A DNA stretch of 64,000 nucleotides, taken from NCBI GenBank assembly GCA_020831965.1, contig JAFIFP010000014.1, forward strand, positions 62,001 through 126,000, in the 5' to 3' direction. Origin of the DNA: Idiomarina sp. Its GTDB lineage: Bacteria; Pseudomonadota; Gammaproteobacteria; Enterobacterales; Alteromonadaceae. The stretch's first letter is position 1; each line of letters begins with the position of its first letter. Shown here one piece after another: positions 57,779-64,000 of the stretch. The position numbers were made by a program, and so were the translations under genes. A model generated the notes under the pieces. That model saw only the letters and a list, made by a program, of their open reading frames with translations. It was not told the origin of the DNA and did no database searches.

Positions 57779-58165
57779 ATGAATACGATTCAACGATATA
57801 TCGCCTTAGTAACAGCACCATTGGGTTTAATTCTTCTGCTCTCTGACCCGAATGACCTTTGGCGATTGATTGTCGCGACTGGATTGAACTGGCATCAAGC
57901 TTTTATGCCGCTAGCTTGGGGTATTATTTTTGGTGCTATGGCAGGTTTAATGCGTTTGGACTTCGTACAAAAAGTTGCGTTACAGGCGACCTGGTTGAGC
58001 ACGGCACTGACTACCTTTGGTGGTGTGGCGACTTTCGCGATTTATTTCGAGCATCGCGTTTGGATGCTCGCATGGCCTACGATGTGGCTCTTTAGTTTTG
58101 GTGTCGGGCTGTATGCGTTCTTCGTCATGCAGGTACGATTCTCTGAAAAGTTACGGAAGGATTGA
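57779..58165 (+). CDS. Small membrane protein preceding pxpABC
   Basis: 128 residues with four predicted membrane helices (about 8-22, 40-58, 68-88 and 95-118). AAGGAACG precedes the ATG. It ends 1 nt before the pxpA ATG, so the genes are almost certainly co-transcribed. I recognise no family. Because PxpABC is a cytoplasmic 5-oxoprolinase, a transport-related role would make sense, but four helices are too few for a known transporter class; this is inference. Confidence 0.75.
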   Translation: MNTIQRYIALVTAPLGLILLLSDPNDLWRLIVATGLNWHQAFMPLAWGIIFGAMAGLMRLDFVQKVALQATWLSTALTTFGGVATFAIYFEHRVWMLAWPTMWLFSFGVGLYAFFVMQVRFSEKLRKD

Positions 58166-58166
58166 T

Positions 58167-58949
58167 ATGACTCAAGCCACGCGGCTTCTTCTTAATGCGG
58201 ACCTCGGCGAAAGCTTTGGCGCTTGGCAAATGGGCGCTGACGCACAGGTGATGCCCTTGATTGATTGTGCCAACATTGCCACGGGTTTTCATGCCTCCGA
58301 TCCGGTGACTATGCGTCGCACCGTAGCGCTCGCAGTAAAGCACAAGGTACAGATTGGAGCGCATCCAGCCTATCCCGACAAAGAAGGTTTTGGTCGGCGC
58401 GCCATGCAGTGCTCACCAGAAGAAATCACAGCGATGCTGTTGTTCCAACTTGGCGCATTGCATGCCATGTGCCTAGCGGAAGGGGGGCAACTCGCATACG
58501 TAAAGCCGCATGGCGCGCTTTATCATGACATGATGCGTAACCCGAAAGTTTTTGATGCCATTTTAGACGCACTGCAGGCGTGGAATACCGACTTGCCACT
58601 GGTCGTGCTAGCGACGGCAGAGATAGCTGCACTGCAAGAGCGGGCGCAACGTCGAGGCATTAGTCTATGGCCTGAGGCTTTTGCTGATCGAGCCTATTTG
58701 GCGTCGGGGCAACTCGTGCCGCGTGATCAACCGGGAGCGGTACTCGTTACTAAGGCCGCGATTCTTGCGCAGGTTGATACGCTGGCAACCACAGGGCAGG
58801 TGGTAACGCAGGATGGTCCGCGTATTCAGGTACCCGCTGTGACCCTCTGTGTGCATGGCGACAACGACGAAGCTGTCGCATTGATTGCAGATATTCGAGC
58901 GCGCATTGATCTGGCCAACCAGGCAAGAGCAACAGCACAAGGTGAATAG
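58167..58949 (+). CDS. pxpA: 5-oxoprolinase subunit A (LamB/YcsF family)
   Basis: 260 residues from the ATG at 58167, where the family N-terminus LNADLGESFGAWQMG begins; the open frame upstream overlaps the membrane gene. Further motifs are CANIATGFHASDP and KPHGALYHDM. With PxpB and PxpC it forms the ATP-dependent bacterial 5-oxoprolinase that opens 5-oxoproline to glutamate. It is followed by pxpB after 1 nt. Confidence 0.93.
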   Translation: MTQATRLLLNADLGESFGAWQMGADAQVMPLIDCANIATGFHASDPVTMRRTVALAVKHKVQIGAHPAYPDKEGFGRRAMQCSPEEITAMLLFQLGALHAMCLAEGGQLAYVKPHGALYHDMMRNPKVFDAILDALQAWNTDLPLVVLATAEIAALQERAQRRGISLWPEAFADRAYLASGQLVPRDQPGAVLVTKAAILAQVDTLATTGQVVTQDGPRIQVPAVTLCVHGDNDEAVALIADIRARIDLANQARATAQGE

Positions 58950-58950
58950 T

Positions 58951-59658
58951 ATGAAACGACCCAGTCCAGAGTTTATGATTGCCGGTGTCGATGCTGTGTT
59001 AGTGAAGTTCGGTGACAACATGAACGATGCATTGCCGGCGTATCTGGCGTTATTCAGAGACCAAGTATTGTCGGAGTTGGCCGGAGTTGTGACCGAGGTT
59101 GTTCCCTCTTACATGACGGCACTCGTTTATTATGATGCCCGCCAAATTCGGATGTATGATTTAGAACAATGGCTCGAGCGAATTGCTAAAGCAACGCCGT
59201 GGCCTGCAGATCGCAAACGCGAATTACGTACACTTGAAGTGCCCGTATGTTATGGCGGCGAGTTTGGACCCGATTTAGAGCGGGTGGCACAACAGGCCAA
59301 CCTTTCAACAGCAGCAGTGATTGAGAAGCATGTGAGTGCTGAATACCGGGTGGCGGCGTTAGGTTTTGCGCCAGGCTTTGCTTATTTAAGTGGTTTGGAC
59401 GAATCGTTAGCAACACCACGTCTGTCGACACCGAGAAAGTCGATTGCCGCAGGGAGCTTAGGCATCGCGGCACAACAAACCGCGGTTTATCCCATGGCAG
59501 GCCCAGGTGGCTGGAATATCATCGGACAAGCAGTGATGACCTGGTTCAATCCGGCCCAGGAGCCCATGACTCCGGTGGAAGTTGGCGACTGTGTCGTTTT
59601 TAAAAGCGTCAGTGAGAAGGAATTTCAGGCTTTGATGAAGCAGGAGCGAGCGTTATGA
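58951..59658 (+). CDS. pxpB: 5-oxoprolinase subunit B (KipI family)
   Basis: 235 residues from the ATG at 58951. The family motif is ALGFAPGFAYLSGLD, with PVCYGGEFGPDLERVA before it and TAVYPMAGPGGWNIIG after it. It pairs with PxpC as the ATP-using part of 5-oxoprolinase. The stop overlaps the pxpC ATG by 4 nt. Confidence 0.93.
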   Translation: MKRPSPEFMIAGVDAVLVKFGDNMNDALPAYLALFRDQVLSELAGVVTEVVPSYMTALVYYDARQIRMYDLEQWLERIAKATPWPADRKRELRTLEVPVCYGGEFGPDLERVAQQANLSTAAVIEKHVSAEYRVAALGFAPGFAYLSGLDESLATPRLSTPRKSIAAGSLGIAAQQTAVYPMAGPGGWNIIGQAVMTWFNPAQEPMTPVEVGDCVVFKSVSEKEFQALMKQERAL

Positions 59659-60584
59659 ATACAGGGTTTCTAGTCGTAAAAGCTGGTATTCACGCGACCC
59701 TGCAAGATACTGGACGTTTTGGCTTTCAACATTTGGGTGTTACCACAGGCGGTGCGCTCGACGCAGCTTCTGCGTTGTGGGCCAACCGTTTGCTCGATAA
59801 TGCACCGGAATGTGCGGTCATTGAAATTACCGCTGGGGGGACTGAGCTTGAAGTGCAAACCCAAACGATGATTGCGGTCACTGGCGGCGACTTAAACCTT
59901 ACTGTAAATGGTCGCCCACAGGCGCCTTGGCGCAGTTTCTGGGTGCGCCAAGGCGATCGGCTTAAGTTTGGGTATCCTCGTTACGGTTTTCGCGCCTACG
60001 TTGCGGTGCAGTCAGGCTTTAACGTACCTTCGGTGTTGGGGAGTGTCAGTACCGTCAAGCGTGAGCGTTTGGGCGGGTTGCACGGCGAGGGGTCGCCGCT
60101 GGCCGATGGTGACTTTCTACCCTGTAAACATTTAGCCAAAGAAGGTTTAGCGCGACAAATTCCAGAGCAGTATTTGCCCGATTGTCAGGGTGATTTGGTA
60201 CTTGATCTGATTCCCGGCTATCAGCAGCAAAGCTTTTCAAAACAAGCATGGTCGCAGGTTTGGAACCAAAGTTTCGAATTAAGCACTGACAGCGACAGCA
60301 TGGGCGCCCGCTTGAAAGGGGACGCGATTGAAGTTCCAGCAGGGCAATTGTGGTCTGAAGGGATTGCTTACGGGGCGGTTCAGGTACCAGGAGATGGTCA
60401 GCCCATCATTCTACTGACCCAACGCCAAACGCTCGGAGGCTATCCAAAGCTGGGGACTATCTTACCTTTGTCGGGCTACGCGTTGGCGCAGCGGCAACCG
60501 GGAACCAAACTTCGTTTTCGACCTATGACATTGACGAGTGCACAGCAGCAAATGAGACGTTTTCTGCGCTTTTTCGGCTTGTAA
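59655..60584 (+). CDS. pxpC: 5-oxoprolinase subunit C (KipA family)
   Basis: 309 residues. Motifs are TLQDTGRFGFQHLGVTTGGALD near the N-terminus (read in two pieces), RAYVAVQSGFNVP, SDSMGARLKG and TQRQTLGGYPKLG. Completes the PxpABC set; order A-B-C is preserved. No terminator is obvious before glnS, which starts 66 nt later. Confidence 0.93.
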   Translation: MNTGFLVVKAGIHATLQDTGRFGFQHLGVTTGGALDAASALWANRLLDNAPECAVIEITAGGTELEVQTQTMIAVTGGDLNLTVNGRPQAPWRSFWVRQGDRLKFGYPRYGFRAYVAVQSGFNVPSVLGSVSTVKRERLGGLHGEGSPLADGDFLPCKHLAKEGLARQIPEQYLPDCQGDLVLDLIPGYQQQSFSKQAWSQVWNQSFELSTDSDSMGARLKGDAIEVPAGQLWSEGIAYGAVQVPGDGQPIILLTQRQTLGGYPKLGTILPLSGYALAQRQPGTKLRFRPMTLTSAQQQMRRFLRFFGL

Positions 60585-60650
60585 GCGGGGCGCTTTATTG
60601 CGATCATAAGTGCCATTTTTATTAGCGGATTCACAACGGAGAATAACCGA

Positions 60651-62327
60651 ATGGCCGACAGCGGTACTCGTCCGACCAACTTTATTCGTAAGATCATCGA
60701 TGAAGATCTAGCGACAGGGAAGCATTCTCAGGTTCACACACGTTTTCCACCTGAGCCGAATGGCTATTTGCATATTGGTCACGCGAAGTCGATCGTCCTG
60801 AACTTTGGGATTGCCAAAGACTATCAAGGTACCTGTAATCTGCGTTTTGACGACACCAACCCGCTTAAAGAAAGCATAGAATATGTGAGTGCGATTAAAG
60901 AAGATGTGCGCTGGTTAGGTTACGACTGGCAGGGTGAACCGCGTTATTCATCCAATTACTTCGAAGCACTCCATGGTTTTGCCATTGAACTCATCGAAAA
61001 GGGTTTGGCTTATGTGGATTTTTCTAGCCAAGATGATATTCGTGCAATGCGTGGGACCTTGACTGAGCCTGGCAGCAATAGTCCTTATCGCGACACCGAT
61101 GTGGCAGTGAACCTCGCTGAATTTGCCAAGATGACGGCGGGTGAGTACAAAGAAGGTGAGTGCTCCCTGCGGGCCAAAATTGATATGGCGTCGCCATTCA
61201 TGTGTATGCGTGATCCAGTGATTTATCGTGTGCGTCACGTTGAGCATCATCAAACGGGTAATCGCTGGTGTGTTTACCCCATGTACGATTTCACCCATTG
61301 TATTTCAGATGCCTTGGAAGGTATTACGCATTCACTCTGTACACTGGAATTCCAAGACAACCGCCGTTTGTACGACTGGATTTTGGACAATATTAGTATT
61401 CCTTGTCATCCACAACAGATCGAGTTTTCGCGTTTGAACCTCGAGTACACCGTAATGAGCAAGCGTAAGCTCAATGACTTAGTGGTAGAAGGCCACGTGT
61501 CAGGTTGGGATGATCCACGGATGCCCACCATTGCAGGTTTGCGCCGACGGGGTTATACACCAAGTTCGATTCGTGAATTCGCGCACCGTATCGGTGTGAC
61601 TAAAATGGATAACCGAGTCGAAATGAGCCTGTTAGAATCCTGTATTCGTGATGATTTAAATGATAACGCGCCTCGCGCGATGGCCGTTTTAGAGCCGGTG
61701 AAGGTTGTGATTGAAAACTACCCGGAAGACAAGCATGAAATGCTGTCAGCACCGAATCACCCAAACCGCGAAGACATGGGCGTGCGTGAGTTGCCCTTCA
61801 GTCGTGTACTTTATATCGAGCGCGAAGACTTCCGTGAAGAAGCGAACAAGAAATTCAAGCGTTTAGTGCTGGGTAAAGAAGTGCGTCTACGGAATGCTTA
61901 TGTGATCAAAGCTGAACGCGTTGAGAAGAATGCAGCAGGCGAGATTGAAACTATTTACTGCCAATACGATCCAGAGACACTAGGCAAAGATCCCGCCGAT
62001 GGTCGCAAGGTCAAAGGCGTGATTCATTGGGTGTCTGTGCCGCATGCGATTCCAGCAGAGATTCGTCTCTATGATCGCTTATTCAAAGAAGCGACGCCTG
62101 CGGGTGATGAAAGTCTTAGTGACAGCCTCAACCCAGAGTCACTCGTAGTGATTGAAGGTTATGTTGAACCGTCGTTGATGGACGCACGGGTAGAGCAAGG
62201 CTTTCAGTTTGAGCGGGTAGGTTATTTCTGCCGCGACAACAAAGACAGTGTGGGTGATAAGCTTGTCTTTAATCGTACGGTCGGACTGCGGGATAGCTGG
62301 GCAAAAATGGAAGCACAGGACAACTAA
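60651..62327 (+). CDS. glnS: Glutaminyl-tRNA synthetase
   Basis: 558 residues, as in E. coli. Class I motifs: HIGH at 41-44 in [13 protein letters not shown], and [10 protein letters not shown] near residue 270 as the KMSKS equivalent. The C-terminal beta-barrel anticodon domain is complete. It charges tRNA-Gln directly, which is usual in gammaproteobacteria. A strong terminator follows. Confidence 0.97.
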   Translation: MADSGTRPTNFIRKIIDEDLATGKHSQVHTRFPPEPNGYLHIGHAKSIVLNFGIAKDYQGTCNLRFDDTNPLKESIEYVSAIKEDVRWLGYDWQGEPRYSSNYFEALHGFAIELIEKGLAYVDFSSQDDIRAMRGTLTEPGSNSPYRDTDVAVNLAEFAKMTAGEYKEGECSLRAKIDMASPFMCMRDPVIYRVRHVEHHQTGNRWCVYPMYDFTHCISDALEGITHSLCTLEFQDNRRLYDWILDNISIPCHPQQIEFSRLNLEYTVMSKRKLNDLVVEGHVSGWDDPRMPTIAGLRRRGYTPSSIREFAHRIGVTKMDNRVEMSLLESCIRDDLNDNAPRAMAVLEPVKVVIENYPEDKHEMLSAPNHPNREDMGVRELPFSRVLYIEREDFREEANKKFKRLVLGKEVRLRNAYVIKAERVEKNAAGEIETIYCQYDPETLGKDPADGRKVKGVIHWVSVPHAIPAEIRLYDRLFKEATPAGDESLSDSLNPESLVVIEGYVEPSLMDARVEQGFQFERVGYFCRDNKDSVGDKLVFNRTVGLRDSWAKMEAQDN

Positions 62328-62349
62328 GCTTCGATATTTACGAAAACAA

Positions 62350-62388
62350 GAAAGGCGCGGACTTCAATGGAAGTAACGCGCCTTTTTT
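62350..62388 (+). terminator. Intrinsic terminator after glnS
   Basis: AAAGGCGCG / CGCGCCTTT stem with inner ACTTC/GAAGT pairing, followed by a T-run; it lies between convergent genes. Confidence 0.9.
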
Positions 62389-62416
62389 AATCATATCGTT
62401 CTGTGATTGCTACGGA

Positions 62417-63448
62417 TTACTTTTCCGCGAGGAAGCGGTCAATCAGCTTCGCACCATAGAGGCGAGAAGGCGTATAGAAACCAGGTTTCAACTGATTGCG
62501 TAGTACATAGACTGCAAGTTCTACTGCACCGCGCGCGGTCAGCGTATAGCCGTTTAAGACTTTCTCGCGCAAGGTAATAGTGTCACCCTTGGCGTTGCTG
62601 ATTTCACCCCAGACCCAAGTCGACATCTGGTCGCGTTCTTTCGTTTCAGGCCCTGCAGGTTGCTTGTCGACTTTCTTGCTCATCCAGTTCTGAACGAAGG
62701 AAAGGCGGAGCGCCCAGCGGAACCAATTCAGCCGCTTCAGGTTCTTAACGAGCTTAGGACTTGCTGGAATGTACACTTCAATGTTTGGCACACCCGTCGT
62801 GTAGTAAGCCGTTGAGACATCGCCCCAGGGGATTGTCATGGCCAACTTGCTGCCATCGCCGAAATTAATCGTATCGGTTTTGTAGGCGAGTGGTACGTCG
62901 ATAATTTTGCCATCTACCCGCACTGCACCACCGTCTCCGAGACGGCGAATACTCGTTTTGCTCGTGCCACGGCTCATACGTGAGCGTGAGTCGAAGCCTA
63001 AGCGTAAATGGGTTGCGTCGGGCATTTGAGACTTCAAGCGTGCGGCAATACAATCGGTCGGAATCACGTCAAAACCTACACCTGGGCAAATCACAATACC
63101 CGCTTCTTCGGCTTCGCGGCGCAATGAATGGGCAAGTTCGAACACACTAATTTCACCAGTAATATCAAGGTAGTGAGTGCTCGATGCGATACAGGCCTTC
63201 ATCATGGGTTCAGCGGTAATCTCAAAAGGCCCTGCGCAATGCACAACTAAATCAATATCATGCAGGTTGGCCTGAATATCCTCTTCGACTAAATCAAACA
63301 CCCGAGCTTCAAGACCTACACGGGAGGCGAACTCTTCCGTTTTTTCTTGGCTACGGCCGGCAAGAATCGGGCTATAGCCCATTTTCTTGGCGTGATGGGT
63401 AATAAGCTCACCGGTATATCCGTATGCACCATAAATCATCCATTTCAT
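62417..63448 (-). CDS. Saccharopine dehydrogenase-like oxidoreductase
   Basis: 343 residues. The N-terminal NAD(P) motif is YGAYGYTGELI (6-16), followed by LAGRSQEK and VVHCAGPFEITAEPMMKAC, the pattern of the trans-acting enoyl reductase / saccharopine-dehydrogenase-like family. GVGFDVIPTDCIA is also typical. The C-terminal part matches no catalytic site I know. Substrate is unknown; true lysine-pathway activity is unlikely. It follows fur by 3 nt and may be co-transcribed. Confidence 0.85.
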   Translation of the reverse strand: MKWMIYGAYGYTGELITHHAKKMGYSPILAGRSQEKTEEFASRVGLEARVFDLVEEDIQANLHDIDLVVHCAGPFEITAEPMMKACIASSTHYLDITGEISVFELAHSLRREAEEAGIVICPGVGFDVIPTDCIAARLKSQMPDATHLRLGFDSRSRMSRGTSKTSIRRLGDGGAVRVDGKIIDVPLAYKTDTINFGDGSKLAMTIPWGDVSTAYYTTGVPNIEVYIPASPKLVKNLKRLNWFRWALRLSFVQNWMSKKVDKQPAGPETKERDQMSTWVWGEISNAKGDTITLREKVLNGYTLTARGAVELAVYVLRNQLKPGFYTPSRLYGAKLIDRFLAEK

Positions 63449-63451
63449 CGA

Positions 63452-63913
63452 CTACACTCCAATCCGGTGATGCTCTGCATCTTCTTTGTTGTGCTCACAG
63501 GTGTCGGCGTTCTTGCACTCGCCATATAAATACAAGCTATGGTTGGTGAGCTCAATGTCGTGTGCTTTGGCGACTTCAAGCTGACGACGCTCGATAGTGT
63601 CATCTTCAAACTCGATCACGCGGCCACAGGTAAGGCAGACTAAATGGTCGTGGTGGCTTTTCTTGCTAAGTTCAAATACGGAGCGGCCACCTTCAAAATG
63701 ATGGCGCGTAACGATGCCTGCATCGTCGAATTGATTGAGTACTCGGTAAACGGTTGCGAGACCCACTTCATCACCGTGATCAAGGATAATGCGATAGACA
63801 TCTTCCGCGCTGATGTGTTGATTCTCAGGTTTTTTGAGTACGTCAAGAATCTTCAGACGTGGCGATGTCACCTTTAAGCCGGCTTTTTTTAGCTGATCAT
63901 CGGTACTGGACAT
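63452..63913 (-). CDS. fur: Ferric uptake regulator Fur
   Basis: 153 residues from the ATG at 63913, with GAGGAAG upstream; the N-terminus then matches E. coli Fur (LKKAGLKVTSPRLKIL). The winged-helix domain occupies 1-82. The metal sites are HHDHLVCLTCGRVIEF (Cys93, Cys96) and the C-terminal pair Cys133/Cys138. It represses iron-uptake genes with Fe2+. Confidence 0.97.
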   Translation of the reverse strand: MSSTDDQLKKAGLKVTSPRLKILDVLKKPENQHISAEDVYRIILDHGDEVGLATVYRVLNQFDDAGIVTRHHFEGGRSVFELSKKSHHDHLVCLTCGRVIEFEDDTIERRQLEVAKAHDIELTNHSLYLYGECKNADTCEHNKEDAEHHRIGV

Positions 63914-63948
63914 GAACTTCCTCATTCTCAAAACCTTAGTCGTCATGG

Positions 63949-63977
63949 ATTATAGTCACAACCGGCTTTGGAATTAA
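63949..63977 (-). promoter_or_regulatory. Putative sigma70 promoter of fur
   Basis: On the minus strand TTAATT (63972-63977), 17-bp spacer and TATAAT (63949-63954), 36 nt before the ATG. No Fur-box-like sequence was seen overlapping it. Confidence 0.5.
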
Positions 63978-64000
63978 ACGTTTGTTCGGATTGAAAGCGA

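Noticed and set aside
63914-64000. Fur box for fur autoregulation
   Set aside because: No sequence close to the 19-bp GATAATGATAATCATTATC consensus is present in the visible upstream region.

Overview
The window is a contiguous piece of chromosome from a free-living gammaproteobacterium, most likely of the Alteromonadales. An Idiomarinaceae member (Idiomarina, Pseudidiomarina or Aliidiomarina) is my best guess, inferred from gene order and protein character only. Coding is dense on both strands and almost every gene belongs to a known family. I see no tRNA or rRNA gene, prophage, insertion sequence, CRISPR array, defence island or biosynthetic cluster.

Layout. (1) 1-2.9 kb: the 3' end of a PAS-GGDEF diguanylate cyclase, a small exported protein, a DUF1289 protein and an AraC-type regulator. 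(2) 3.0-8.7 kb: a valine (branched-chain acid) degradation operon, mmsA / acyl-CoA dehydrogenase / 3-hydroxyisobutyryl-CoA hydrolase / mmsB / SDR, divergent from the AraC gene, which is probably MmsR. No methacrylyl-CoA hydratase gene is present in it. (3) 8.8-12.8 kb: the ppk-ppx polyphosphate pair with a likely Pho box, and a small membrane protein. (4) 13-26.7 kb: gcvA, an alpha/beta hydrolase, rlmM, an NAD-type isocitrate dehydrogenase, an operon with a second diguanylate cyclase, ppnN, DUF3192 and an HDOD-like protein, then queF, syd, a GNAT, an Mpo1-like protein, DUF3301, DUF3549, yqcC and truC. Several of these neighbours are also grouped in E. coli. (5) 26.7-45.1 kb: dapD-glnD-map on the minus strand, divergent from rpsB-tsf-pyrH-frr-uppS-cdsA-dxr-rseP-bamA-skp-lpxD-fabZ-lpxA-lpxB, the standard translation and envelope-biogenesis cluster. 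(6) 45.2-49.4 kb: glutathionyl-hydroquinone reductase plus pirin, a TPR response regulator and an unrecognised 155-residue protein. (7) 49.4-55.6 kb: xerD-dsbC-recJ-prfB-lysS in the order seen in E. coli, with the autoregulatory +1 frameshift in prfB. (8) 55.6-56.2 kb: a non-coding stretch holding two copies of a hairpin-rich repeat exactly 200 bp apart; a degenerate relative lies at 8.74 kb. (9) 56.2-64 kb: a lipoprotein, a second pirin, a membrane protein with pxpABC (5-oxoprolinase), glnS, a saccharopine-dehydrogenase-like oxidoreductase and fur.

How the parts fit: most genes are housekeeping (translation, outer-membrane and lipid A assembly, isoprenoid and lysine precursors, phosphate and nitrogen signalling). 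The adaptive parts are valine and 5-oxoproline catabolism, electrophile/quinone detoxification and c-di-GMP signalling. I did not find a convincing new multi-gene system. The items most worth a second look are the 200-bp repeat pair, the Pho box before ppk, the incomplete valine operon with an added SDR, the palindrome between pirin and pxpABC, and the few unrecognised proteins.
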